Shown here one piece after another: positions 13,755 to 24,560 of a stretch of DNA of 64,000 nucleotides. The position numbers were made by a program, and so were the translations under genes. Source of the stretch: Isoetes taiwanensis (Eukaryota > Streptophyta > Lycopodiopsida > Isoetales > Isoetaceae); assembly GCA_021234155.1 (NCBI GenBank), contig JAJEKV010000017.1, forward strand, positions 425,467 to 489,466. The letters run 5' to 3'. Numbering within the stretch: the stretch's first letter is position 1; each line of letters starts with the position of its first letter. The notes below the pieces were generated by a model. It was not told the origin of the DNA. It ran no database searches and saw only the letters and a program-made list of their open reading frames with translations.

Positions 13755-13957
13755 CTGAAAAATCGTATTATGTGATCAATATGATCAATTTTTAGTATGT
13801 AATGCCTATGTAGGCATTGAAACAGATAGTATGAGTTCCCCATGCAATCCCCTAGTAATGTCTGGTGGTTATAGTGCTAGATTAGTTAAACATCAACCTT
13901 TCATAGTTAATAGTCTACTACTGGAAATTCACAGTAAACATTTTGAGGTGGTACATA
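13755..13957 (-). other. Probable intron between ORF1 and RT
   Basis: On the minus strand, CAG/GTATGT lies just after the ORF1 stop codons and CGATTTTTCAG precedes the RT frame, giving an intron of about 200 bases. Because ORF1 already ends in TAA upstream of the donor, splicing here would yield a bicistronic message or belong to an alternative transcript. Confidence 0.45.
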
Positions 13958-13968
13958 CCTGGTTACGA

Positions 13969-15585
13969 TTAGATGTCAAGATTGTACGGTGATATGTTGA
14001 AGGATCTGCTGCTGTTACCAACACTGTTTTTTGTTACTGAACCATCTGCAATATTGCTGCTGTCATCCAGGTCAACGACTTCATTGCCATAATTATCAGC
14101 AGCATTAGAATGAGAGGCTTCAGGCCTTTTATAAAGTTTGGGTGGCATGATGACTGTACTGTCTGGACTGTCGATTTCGCTATCTCTCCTTCTGTTATGT
14201 ACTGTGTAGTCAGAAACGTTACCTTCTTGTTGCTTACTTATGAGAAATTTGACTGGTTTAATGGTCTTTTCCAGAATGTCAGCAAGCTTGGTATTACCAT
14301 GTTCCTTGGCCAAATCCATTTGATTGTTATCAGCCAGCAGCATAGTCATGTTGATCAATATTTCACAAACCTTAAGATACCCAATAAAAGCAATGATAGC
14401 AGTCTTGAGAGGTGTGGTGGCAAGAATAGAACTGAAGTATGCAAATCTCACCATGGTGGGTTGTGTAGGCCATGCATTCTCTAAATTGTTCATGAGGAAC
14501 CATATGGCATGATCCAACCAGATGATGGTATCAGGACAGTCACCGTTCTCTTTTGCAGCCTTGCTGCAGGTGCATTTGATAAAAGGACAGAATGTTCTCC
14601 ACATTTTCTTGATGTAGAAGTCATGCCTTCTTTCCTCAACTTTAGCCTGATGACTTTTTTGCCCGATAGTTACACCTGTACTATGGCTACATTCAAAACC
14701 TAACCATTTAGCTTGGAAAGGTAAAGTAAGTTCAATCTTGTCCACTCTTCGAATACAGTTATCAGCATCCTTTTCAGCATTCTTAATGTCCTCATCACTA
14801 ATGCATGCCAGCTGTCTCCAAGCATTTAAATTGATAGGTGCAAGTACTCCAAGGTTTTTGCTTTTCCATATTGCATGGTTGAATTGAGCGCTATGAGATT
14901 CCACTTCCCTTTGAGACATGATGGGGAATCTGCCACAGTTGAAGAAATTCAGCATGGAGATGGGGAGTTTATCCTCTTCCTCAGTTATTTCCTCCTCCTT
15001 GCTGTTACTATCATCTTGCTCAGTGCTGAAAGCTGCTTTGTACTCATCAGGTAGCATGTTAACATCGAAAAGACAGTTGCTAAAAGTAGCACAGGGGGTC
15101 ACTTTAACTTGGGTAGCCGAAACTTTTGGTCTGGTCCTCCTGCTATTATTTGAAAATGTGAACTTGACACCATTGGCTCGTTCAAGTGCCGTCAGACCTT
15201 TCATAAATAATCGTAGACTGGTGACCTCCATTTGTGTAGCATTGAACTGAGCCATGGGTAGTTTGGCATACCGGTTGTCAATCATACTCTTGCAGTGATT
15301 GACATCATAGCCTGCTTTCATGAAGCCAGTGACAAGTGAAAGAAAATTACACATACCAAAATGTGTGATGCCTGAGCAATTGCCATCTTCAATAGTGTTT
15401 TCCAAGTCGATAATATATTGGTGTAGTTCTCTTTTCATGATGCATGCTAGTATGGTTTGCACTGCCATATTTGGTGGTGGCCGAGACAATAATCCATATC
15501 CGTGCATGTTAAGCTCCTTACACCAAACTGTCTGTGTCATGCTAACAGCACCACTGTTAGATGGAATGCCTTTACCAGCCCCTTC
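13969..15585 (-). CDS. Retroelement ORF1, unknown conserved protein (element 1)
   Basis: Intact frame of 523 codons from ATG at 15,540, open upstream for 15 more codons to an acceptor-like TGTAACAG at 15,586, so it may be a downstream exon of a longer transcript. It aligns end to end with the ORF at 24,561-26,147 of element 2. Shared blocks are AVQTIL near the N-terminus, a KGLT..E motif, FNCG.FPIMS, QF.HA.WKS.NLGV.API, then the most conserved stretch with GQK.H.AK..ERR.DFY, WRT.CPFIKC.C, CPD.I.W.DH.IWF.MN and GYL.V. The cysteines (C-x4-C-x-C plus a later C) could bind zinc. The middle is acidic (EEEITEEED). No similarity to a known Gag, capsid or nuclease is recognised. Conservation of ORF1 while the RT frames are broken is notable. 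Function unknown; a nucleic-acid-binding or particle-forming role is only a guess. Confidence 0.7.
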   Translation of the reverse strand, partial: EGAGKGIPSNSGAVSMTQTVWCKELNMHGYGLLSRPPPNMAVQTILACIMKRELHQYIIDLENTIEDGNCSGITHFGMCNFLSLVTGFMKAGYDVNHCKSMIDNRYAKLPMAQFNATQMEVTSLRLFMKGLTALERANGVKFTFSNNSRRTRPKVSATQVKVTPCATFSNCLFDVNMLPDEYKAAFSTEQDDSNSKEEEITEEEDKLPISMLNFFNCGRFPIMSQREVESHSAQFNHAIWKSKNLGVLAPINLNAWRQLACISDEDIKNAEKDADNCIRRVDKIELTLPFQAKWLGFECSHSTGVTIGQKSHQAKVEERRHDFYIKKMWRTFCPFIKCTCSKAAKENGDCPDTIIWLDHAIWFLMNNLENAWPTQPTMVRFAYFSSILATTPLKTAIIAFIGYLKVCEILINMTMLLADNNQMDLAKEHGNTKLADILEKTIKPVKFLISKQQEGNVSDYTVHNRRRDSEIDSPDSTVIMPPKLYKRPEASHSNAADNYGNEVVDLDDSSNIADGSVTKNSVGNSSRSFNISPYNLDI

Positions 15586-15708
15586 CTGTTACATTTAGAG
15601 CAATTGTAATCATGAGTAACACTTATTGACATTAAAACAACCATGTAAAGGTACCAGTGAGAAAGCAAAAATCAAGTATTTCCATACTGTACACACCATA
15701 AGACCCAT

Positions 15709-15723
15709 GCTGGTTAAACCAGC
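15709..15723. promoter_or_regulatory. Short hairpin next to inner border of right repeat, element 1
   Basis: Perfect stem GCTGGTT/AACCAGC with a 1-base centre, ending 17 bases before the direct repeat starts at 15,741. Element 2 has a different-sequence hairpin at the equivalent position (26,243-26,259). Confidence 0.45.
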
Positions 15724-15740
15724 ACCCCGAAGACACTGAA

Positions 15741-18282
15741 TATATAGAGAGCCATGACAAGGTACAAAGACAGCATCCGAAGACCCAGTCCAATTCCCAA
15801 GCCATGGCATTCAGTTCTGACCAGGATAACCTGTGCCAGACCAAACTTATCGGTTTCACATGTTATAGTGGAAGAGTCTTATAGATAATACAGTGCTGGA
15901 TTAACTAGATTATGCAAACTCTATTTAAGCCATGCATTCGTATCATTTGTATCAACTTATATCTCTGACCAAATGTATTTACCAGATAGGAAACATTTAC
16001 CACATAAGTCCAGAATATAATTCTTCCAAGCAATAGATAGTCCTTGTTTCCAAGCAATAGATATGACGCCAATAATGTCAATAGCAGCAAACAAGCATTT
16101 CCAAGTAATACATTTCAATGGTTTGTTTCTTAGGGAGTTTATAACTTCATTTGTTTTGCAGTTCCTATTATGCAGACACCATTTATGCAATCATGGATAT
16201 TTTAAGACAGACCATAGATTAAAATAAAGGAAAGTACTGTTATCATTAAAATATAGTATGTTTTTAGTCATGGCTAGTGCCAATATCACAAAACTTCATC
16301 AAAGTACTTCAAGTAACCAAAAGCATGCAGCTAAAACAATGGAAGATAGACTCAAGCTATATCAGACAGGAATTTCTCCTCAATGAGTTCAGCCTGCAAC
16401 CTGATGTCACATTTGTGGCATTTGAGTTTAGGGTAACGAGAAAACCTGAATAGCTTAAAAAGAAGTTTCAGCTCATGATGCTTAATGTTTTTCTTAACAC
16501 ATAGAAAATCCCTGAACCATACGAACTTGCTTCTTATGCACTCCTTTGAGTGCTTCAAACTATTAAAAACTTGAGAGTAGGTAGAGATGATCCCGGTTAC
16601 CTGCAGTAGAACCAGAGCAAGTTAGCCTTAAAACAGGGTAAAATGCTAAGCTACTAGCAGGTAAGCAAAAGAATCATCTGGCTTATCGCCCTTCAGCCAC
16701 ACAATATGATGACAGATTATCAAAACATAAGCTAAGATGTAAACAGAATAAATAACTGAAACTTTATGCGAGAACAAGTAGCTTATTGCATGATAGTAAG
16801 CAGTAGAAGATAGAGGTATTTCCTTGGCATTGATCAAACCTGTAAAATTATGTCAAGAGCTTGTTGATACAACAGTAAACAAATATATCTACCTGGGTAA
16901 ATGGTAAAATCAAGAGTGATGTATGGATATGCACGTATTTTTCTACTTCCCCCATGGAATGCTATAATAAACAACTAAATTAGATCGGGACCTGATTAAG
17001 TGGCACTCCGTCATCATCAGTTAGATCTTCAATGTTATTGGCGAGTCCCACGATGGATCTTGCAGCTGGTGTAGTAATACTAGGAGCTTTACCATGAACT
17101 GCTATCATGCAAGCTCCAATACTAGAAGCAGGGCGTTTTCCAGGATTATTCCTCTTTGTAGCAAAGATATCTATGCCAGCTTTTCTTGCCATTTCCTCCA
17201 ACTCAGATTTTTTCATAATCGCTCCATCATGTTTACATTCAATCCCTTTCTCCTTAAGCAAGGCCACAATGTCAGCCTTTGTTGGCTTCACATTTGCGGA
17301 ACCCTCTGGCCTAGTCATTGTTTCCCAGCCCTTGTTAGGCGCAAGTCTGTGCTCCTGTGCGACTTCGTTCTCCCGATGCTCACAGGGAGTTTCAACTAAA
17401 AGCCACTCCTCAGTATTTCTAATCCTAAGCTTATCAAACAGTCCATTGACCATTTTTACCGCAAAAACATCTGAATCAGTCATTTCACTGTAATAGCAGT
17501 GGCTAGAAGGGTCTACACAATATATCTGTTTGATTCGAAATGGGATATTAGTAATGTAAATCGCCAAAGATCTTACCTTAGTGCATAATACCCAGCAGAA
17601 TACCGTGTCGTTTTTAAATTTGGTGTGCATCCTTACCAGCTCGCGCATGTGATAGTACTCCATAGCTGGTATCTAGTCTCAGACCCGACGAACCCTAAGC
17701 TAAAATTTTAGGTTAATCCCGTTACATCTGTCATAGTATTTCAGAGGATACGTGCCTATACGGTCAAGTATATACTTAACCCATGAGATATCATAATAAT
17801 TTTCACCTACCCCATGTATTTCACGCTAAAGGTAATGATGCCCTTATGCTTACGGCTAAGTTAACACGTTACCATTCTTGTTATCATCACCATAGTTTAC
17901 CAGGGGAAATTATTAAATTGTTTTAAGGCCATACTACTCAAATAGGATGCTCACTTCCTAGGCATAATTAAATCACAACCGAACGTTATGGTCGAACCTT
18001 GTTGTCTAAATAAAAGTTAGTTTTGCTCCTGCCAATGTTGTTCAAGCTATAAACCTTTCATATTCAAAGCTATGCATGGGGACAAAGGATTATACTATTA
18101 TTGCAAATAAGGCAATAAAAGATCACCCTGACACTATGTAAACACAATGGTGTTCCCATTTAGAATCAAAAGTCAGTATTAGCAGAGATCACAGGCAGGT
18201 GGCAGTACAACCTTTAGAAATAGTATCAGTAAAGCCGATGCCAGCCTTGGGATATAGATATATATGTATATATATATATATA
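15741..18282 (-). repeat. Retroelement 1, right long direct repeat (better-preserved copy)
   Basis: Second copy of the terminal repeat, with an open SAP/HeH-like ORF. In coding orientation it is the upstream repeat and would carry the promoter and leader exons. It ends in a TA run immediately followed by the GACTAGCC start of retroelement 2. Confidence 0.85.
16980..17663 (-). CDS. SAP/HeH-like protein encoded inside the terminal repeat
   Basis: Open frame of 227 codons. The N-terminal ~120 residues (MEYYHMREL..., with IPFRIKQIYCVD and VFAVKMVNGLFDKLRI) are not recognised. The C-terminal half has two helix-extension-helix motifs, PTKADIVALLKEKGIE and MKKSELEEMARKAGIDIF, typical of SAP or Rho-N/HeH DNA-binding modules. 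It ends DDGVPLNQ at a splice donor-like CAG/GT. The same PNQ-type ending at CAG/GT occurs in the ORF at 20,407-20,724 and in the gene at 40.2 kb. A conserved segment downstream (about 16,600-16,720, GAAGGGCGATAAGCC to CTGCAG/GTAACC) is shared with element 2 and looks like the next exon. A DNA-binding or targeting role for the element is inferred. Confidence 0.6.
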   Translation of the reverse strand: MEYYHMRELVRMHTKFKNDTVFCWVLCTKVRSLAIYITNIPFRIKQIYCVDPSSHCYYSEMTDSDVFAVKMVNGLFDKLRIRNTEEWLLVETPCEHRENEVAQEHRLAPNKGWETMTRPEGSANVKPTKADIVALLKEKGIECKHDGAIMKKSELEEMARKAGIDIFATKRNNPGKRPASSIGACMIAVHGKAPSITTPAARSIVGLANNIEDLTDDDGVPLNQVPI

Positions 18283-20406
18283 GACTAGCCAAAACTAAAA
18301 CCTAGCTTAGCCATCCAACCAGCCTTGGGCAATACCAAGAACTGATGGACTTATCAGTCCTTTTGGCTTGAATCAAGCCAAAAGGGAACCTTGGAAACCA
18401 AATTATTTTAAAGATCAAATAAGCTTGAACCATGCATTAAAATGCTGGGTTCAGATATTTAAGAAAATATGGTAAAAAAACCTTGCTAAGAGATTATGCT
18501 GAATAAAGTTCATTAATGGCATGTGTTATGCTGGATTATATCACCCAATAGATACCATAAAGGATTATGCTACTTCAAAAGAAAGACTACAAAACAACAA
18601 CTAGAGGTAAAGGGTAAAACTCAAAGATATATTGATGACATCAACATGATGTAGAATAGATATTACATCAGAAAATGCAATGATGACTATAATATGCTAC
18701 AAGATAATACAACTGTTACTGTTTCAAATGTATTACAAAAAGCATCAATGGTAACAGCCATATGACATCCAAATGCACAATAAATTTCTAAAATGTTCAG
18801 AAATAACTTGCATTAATTGTACCATACAACAAGTGTTGTCCTTTCTGTAGATTAAGTCCAAAGGCCCAGAAAATCCATACCACAGATGTAAAAACAATGA
18901 ATTTATTTGTAGAAGAGAAATCCAATATAATTCTTCCAACCAGCATTTTCCAACCATACAAGATATGGGAAAAGGAAGTTCGGTTACCTGTAGCACAAAT
19001 AGCAATAGTTAGCCTTAAGAGGGTAAAAACTGCTAGTGCTAACAGGTAAGCAATGAACTATCCTTGGCTTATCGCCCTTCACCCACAATTTAAAAGACAA
19101 ATAGCATAAACCACAAGACAGAAAAAACTGAAAGAATAAGCATACAGTTGGTAGTATATTTCGGGGATAAGACATATCTGTACCAAACATATTTGAGAAT
19201 GCTTAATAGTAGATCAGAGTTACTGAGTTACATAGCAGGAATGATTACCTCAGCATACCATAATAAGAACAAAGGGTGTAATCCAATATGAGGCTAGGGT
19301 TATATTATTCTATAGCCAAACTGTATATGCAGCAGCAGCAGCAAGCTTGTACCCTATGGGAAATGGCCAAAGATCCTTCAGATACCATTAGTGTTGCAGC
19401 CAAAAGCAGAGAGCCAGCAGAAGAAAATCCTGAACAAAGAGTAGGCATTTGATCATAAAACATTGGGCCATCCTATAGTATACTTATATTATAGAATATG
19501 AGCATAGCCATATCCAATAGCATAGCTTTATTAATGGTAAAGGGTGCGAAAAACAGCCCACACACAAAGAAAAGGATAGCAACACAACATAATAATGGGA
19601 ACATGAGGCAATTAAACTGCATGAACATATATGCAGAACCCACAATGAAAGCAAAACATGCGTGTTAAGCCACATGGCTAAAAACCCAAATCATTAATAG
19701 TAGAATGCCATAAACCGGTCACACGAGAAATCAAACAATTTGGACCAAGCTTACTCTAAGCTAACATATATGATCAATTAATAGGAGAGATACAAGCCAA
19801 ATACATTATTAGTCATATGCACTACACCATGGTTTACGGTAGTAAAATTATCTGAGGAATAGCTCTTATATTCACTAAGATATGATAAAAGGACCAGCAG
19901 AGGCTTTAAAAAGAAAAAATAAAAGAAGTTCATTGGAGAAGAATATATCCAGGACTAAAATACTAGATTAGATGTAATCACAGTCATAATAATCTAAGAT
20001 AGATGTTATCACAGTCAAGCATGCAGATCCAGAATTAGACACGCAAATCCCGATTATTCTAAGCCATAGTGACTAAACATCCTGTTAGAAAGTACAAACT
20101 AGATCATGGCATATCATAAATGCGGTATATCAGCCAGCATGCCATTTCATAAACAAATTATAAGAAGACGTTGGAGAATGTGCAACAAATGCCCTACAAA
20201 TCAGAGTATAGTTATCAGATTAGGATCATATTTCTACATCTAAGCATGCACTGCAATAGAAGGTAAGCAAATGGCAGCAATTAATACTATGACCTGAGAT
20301 ACAGAAGTGTAGATTAAAGCTGCAATAGAAAAACATAAGGAGAGAATTGTACACTTATATCTAAATACTCCACTAAAGGGAACCGAAAAAAATTAATTAA
20401 TCAAAC

Positions 20407-20724
20407 CTGATTGGGCTGTATCTCCTCATCAGATTTTTCTTCATCAGATATATCCTCAATAGACAGGGGCACATGGATAATGTTGGAAGGCTCAACATCT
20501 TTGCCAACATTGCTACAGCTTTGAATCCCAGATGCCATAAATTTCTTGATGCCACTATCTCCAGTATCTCTGTTGGGATCAATCCCATTAATCCTGCATA
20601 ATTCTAGCAATTGTGCCTTGGTAGGCTGCACACTGGGATGCTCAATCCCTCTTCTCCTAAGAATTTCTATAAGCTTATGTCTGGTGTGCCCTTTGTTTTG
20701 GGCGCCCTCTGGGCGTCCAGCCAT
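20407..20724 (-). CDS. SAP/HeH-like ORF in terminal repeat, element 2
   Basis: From MAGRPEGAQNKG the frame reads a helix-extension-helix repeat: TRHKLIEILRRRGIE and PTKAQLLELCRINGID, then an acidic tail ending IQPNQ exactly at CAG/GTTTGA. It lacks the ~120-residue N-terminal region of the element 1 counterpart. The in-frame upstream extension (MSAFFRIS) is possible. About 1.3 kb further on the conserved segment GAAGGGCGATAAGCCAAGG lies where the next exon is expected. Likely a DNA-binding module; role inferred only. Confidence 0.6.
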
Positions 20725-22049
20725 GCTAATACGAAAAAATGCAGACATTCAAACACTCAGCATGCCTTATACGCTCAGCCAGCAGATTAAGCTAAGCTAA
20801 TATCATGTTTGCCGTATTAAATATGTATAAAGCTAGTTGATTAAGATGTATATTCAACAAATACAAAGATCGAAATAACAGTTACCTGAGAAAACCAGAA
20901 AAAGCCAGTATGAAATTCCAGCTAAGGGTAAGACAGTTACGGGTCTTTGAGGCGTCCATCATTCCGCTATCCACTATCAGAGGTCAGAGGTCGTAAGGAA
21001 AGTTAGGGTTACGACCATTCGGCCAAATATCCGGTGCCCTAATATTTTCGTAATATATCCTGCCATATTGTTAAGAAGATAATCACTTATTGCTAAGTTA
21101 TATTAAAAAAATTGAACTTAGGTCCAACAAGCTGCTTAGCCAAATTTGGATATGTCAATAGGGCATGCCCAACAGGGGTGTATTTTACCCATATATGCAG
21201 GTTAGCTTCAACAACTATTCATTTTCGCCCAACAATAAGGCACTTCACCTAACCATCAAGTCAAGCACATACAGAGGAACAACTTCCCCATTTATACCTA
21301 ATGGAACAACCTGATAGTTAACAAAATGTAAACCAAAATGTCAACCAATATCCATAAGTGTCAATGAACATATTAAAACAGAATTCCATAGCCAGCATCA
21401 TACAATAAATTTAATCAGCTCCTGATGCCTAGTATGTCACTTTGTCATTAAAAAATTCAATGCAAGAATGCATCAATACTATGCATCATTAATGTTATAC
21501 CACAAACAAGTAATAAAGCAATTAGGTTGAATAAAGTCAATGGTGTGACCATACCAATATACATTTGGGCAAATGCAGTAACCACACATGATGCTGGATA
21601 TTTAGTGGCTAGGTAGAGACAATAACAAGCAGCAAAAGACCACTATGGATAAGGAGCAAAAACCAGACATGAATAAGCATAGGCATCAGTGATAAGTTAG
21701 CTAGACTATTTCCAAGTTTCTGTTGTACAGTATAAGAATTTAGGACCAGGGATCAAAATGCCTATAGAGATACTTTGTCAAATACACAACATAGAGATCA
21801 TATTGCTGACAAATATAGCATAATCCGAGTAATCCAATACAAGGTTATTACACAGTTCCAGGGGATAGGATCATGCCAATTTCCAAAGTACCAAAATAGC
21901 TATAAGATTAACATAAGGGGATCAGGGTGAGAATCAAATGGTTTTAGGTAGTGGCGTAAAACGGAAGAGCCGTAACAATTTATAAACACAAAGGAAACAA
22001 AAGAATTGTACTAAAAGGAACAAGGAGCTGCACTAAAAGAGCATAATGC

Positions 22050-22052
<3 letters not shown>

Positions 22053-22126
<74 letters not shown>
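22053..22126. repeat. (AT)37 microsatellite at inner end of repeat
   Basis: 74 bases of uninterrupted AT dinucleotides between the left repeat body and the internal region of element 2. IYIYIY translations across it are artefacts. Confidence 0.95.
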
Positions 22127-22129
<3 letters not shown>

Positions 22130-22154
22130 TACCTCCTACCGGAAGGCAAGGAGT

Positions 22155-22204
22155 GTCCCTATTGGTGCAATCATAAGGGCTGGAGGGCCCCCCATGATAG
22201 GGAC
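22155..22204. promoter_or_regulatory. Hairpin at the 3' end of the RT region, element 2
   Basis: GTCCCTAT (22,155-22,162) pairs with ATAGGGAC (22,197-22,204) around a GC-rich loop. Same stem core and same position as the element 1 hairpin at 11,548-11,571. Confidence 0.5.
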
Positions 22205-22272
22205 CCCCCGCCAACTAAAACTCAAGTAAAAGAATATCTAGCTTGTGGATTTCCATAATCAAAATGTTGATA

Positions 22273-24240
22273 TCATAACGTAATCCGGAAATTGTCATGA
22301 TGTAGAACCCTAGTAACTTTGTGCCAAACATCTCTCTTTTGAAACCCTTTTGTCGACAAAGCATTCCATAAGACCCAAAATATCCGAGGCAGCATTTGTT
22401 GGATTACTATGCACATATAAAAAGGGCTGGATTTGTGAGATGATAGCGTTATGAGGCCATTAAATCTGGCGCAACTAGAAGCATGAACAAATTTAGAAAC
22501 ACTAAAGGGCAGTTTGGATCTTTTATCGTACCTTCTTGTTTCATAAACACCATGTTGTGGTGCTAGAATGTCAATGGTCATATTTAGAAAGTCAATTTTC
22601 CTGCCTGTTTCACCACCATCCCAATAAACCGTCTCGTCCTTAATGACTAAGTGCCTAGTATCATAAATAGACTTAAATTTGGAATCATCAGTACCCAACC
22701 CTAAATATTTTTCGATGAAAGGATTATTGATCGGCAAGATCATCAATATATCATGCGTATTCCCAAAGGCGGAGCTTCCCTTAGGTTCCCATCCTTAATA
22801 AGCCCGAGGATGAACTTCATTTCAAAACCACGATAGGTAAAGGTTGCACCAGCCTGGGCTAGATGCAAAGCCCATAGGGATACCCCTAATCTGCTTCCAA
22901 ATGCCATTGTACATGGCCAGATAACAATTGCAGAGTAGCCAGTTGTTAAGCATAATAAACTTTTCTTTATCTAGCCGATACCACTTATTTCCGGTATTAC
23001 GTCATTCCATTCGAGAAAAACACCATATTTATCCGAGATTGTATACCACATCTCATAATTAGCATGAATCCAGATATTTGTATTTCCAAACACGATTTAT
23101 GATGTTTTCCATAATTTTTGAATCCCTCCTCACCATCAAGAGGTATGTTCTCATAACACTTAGTTATATGCAACAAAAACATTGTTGATCTTGGCGAGGA
23201 AGATTACGAGGCTATGTCATATCTGAGAATTAATCACCCATGAGGCTCTCGATTATATCGAGGTGAATAGATTAGCGTGACACATTTATCATGGCATATA
23301 ATTGTCCATGCTTCAAGTAGCAAATTAAGTCCATTAGAGATGATTGATGCACTAAGCGAAAATATACTCTCATGTGCACTAGTAATCCATCACGTACTCT
23401 TTTTTATGAGCCTTGAATATACCTAGTAAAAAGGGTAGCTCTTCTGTTGCAGTATGTCCATCACCAAGCATATCCTGTATATCATTTTTGATTTGGATAA
23501 CCAAATCGTTTCTGGCCATGCTACATTTCAAAAAATCCCCACTTTCAAGTCTTTTAGTGGCCTCAAGCCCGATGTGCAAAGGGCGGATAAACGATGGGTT
23601 GTTTGCGGCCTTATCAACACCGATACATACAGATTTTACCAATCCACTCAATGTTTCTTATTACAAGTCCATCATTGATTGGGAACTTCCTGCTAATAAC
23701 TGAATTTTTCTGTATGAAGTTCTTTGCCAACCATTTGGTTTCCTTTTTGAGTGTTTTTGTAAAGTTCACCACCAGCAAATTATCCATAGAGGAAAACATT
23801 GCATTATGCACTTTAATAAACCGCTCAATAGTTCTATTCATCTCAAGTTTGAACTGCCAAGAACGAAAGCGGTTGATCGGGGATAAAATTCAGCCCTAAC
23901 GAGAACCATCTTCTTAATGTTTTATTATGTATGATTGCAAGATCCGTAAATGCGAACATGTTTGGTCAAGGGATCAATGAATCTATTCAAATTAGGATTT
24001 GAGCAGGGGGCATTTGGGTTGCTTTCGGTTCGGAAGACATCCCGGTCTCAGTAAACATACTTTTCAAGGTTGATGTGTACCTCCAGCCAAAGGTGGTATT
24101 ATTCCATAATTCAAGACCAACATCACCAAGATATCTATGCGGCACATTTTTAAATGTGCTAGAGAAATCAATTTTATCAACTTCTTTTTGAGAAATATGT
24201 GAAATGCACATATTTTTGTTTGACCTTCTCTAAAGGTTAC
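22273..24240 (-). pseudogene. Penelope-like reverse transcriptase, element 2 (multiply frame-broken)
   Basis: Homologous along its length to the element 1 RT, but scattered over frames. Recognisable pieces from N to C: NTTFGWRYTSTLKSMF (about 24,100), KHVRI...IIHNKTLR region (about 23,900), VDKAANNPSFIRPLHI (about 23,600), CYENIPLDGE (about 23,140), GIPMGFASSPGWCNLYL (about 22,850), YIDDL (22,736-22,750), then IKDETVYWDGGETGRKIDFLNM and RYDKRSKLPF. Catalytic YIDDL codons are intact though out of frame with their neighbours. Several breaks coincide with CG where element 1 or the motif suggests CAG/CTG, so part of the damage may be a consensus artefact. Confidence 0.75.
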
Positions 24241-24560
24241 GAAGTTTAATCCGATCCATCAATAGTGCGTGAGAGCTCCTTCCATTTCATCATCATTAAC
24301 ACCCATAGCATGGGATAAATTTGTAGTCATAAATGGGGAATAATTTGTAGGCTTTGTGGCCATACAAAGTCAAAAAATAGAATGTATAACATGCATAGTC
24401 CAAGTACTAATAATGCAATAACCACATAGATTAAAGCAAGTAAATTAAAGAAGTTTTAAAAAATTAAAAAGTATCTTTAGTATTATCATTATAGCTGGGC
24501 AGAAAAACCATAGAACAGTAAAAGGAAAACTTGGTGTAGCCACACCAGATTATAACAGTT

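Larger units (their letters stand above)
8968..18282 (-). mobile_element. Retroelement 1: long direct repeats, ORF1 and PLE-like RT
   Basis: The element is bounded by direct repeats of about 2.5 kb (8,968-11,485 and 15,741-18,282). Both copies begin TATATAGAGAGCC and end in GATATAGATA plus TA repeats. In coding orientation (minus) the order is: repeat carrying a SAP/HeH-like ORF, ORF1 of about 540 aa, an intron-like gap, a Penelope-like reverse transcriptase, a conserved hairpin, then the second repeat. The left end abuts a TA microsatellite and the right end abuts retroelement 2. Long direct repeats around an RT gene are known for Penelope-like elements, but the ORF content here is unusual and no GIY-YIG endonuclease is visible. 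There are no TG...CA termini, tRNA-type primer site, integrase or RNase H, which argues against an ordinary LTR retrotransposon. Boundaries inside TA runs are uncertain by several bases. Confidence 0.75.
18275..22126 (-). repeat. Retroelement 2, left long direct repeat
   Basis: Collinear with 26,273-30,169 over about 3.85 kb. Near its start is a cluster of hairpins: CTTGG/CCAAG (18,324-18,339), GGACT/AGTCC (18,347-18,360), and a 13-base-pair perfect stem CCTTTTGGCTTGA/TCAAGCCAAAAGG (18,359-18,385). It contains one open SAP/HeH-like ORF. Apart from that ORF and the shared splice cassette near 19,050-19,090 no other coding exon is recognised. Confidence 0.85.

Noticed and set aside
14110-15598. 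Plus-strand ORFs opposite ORF1
   Set aside because: Shadows of the conserved minus-strand ORF1, without conservation between the two elements.
18335-18400. Hammerhead ribozyme at the end of the element 2 repeat (CTGATGGA, CTGATAAG strings)
   Set aside because: Neither strand has the CUGAUGA core paired with a downstream GAAA and a cleavage-site stem; only simple hairpins are present.
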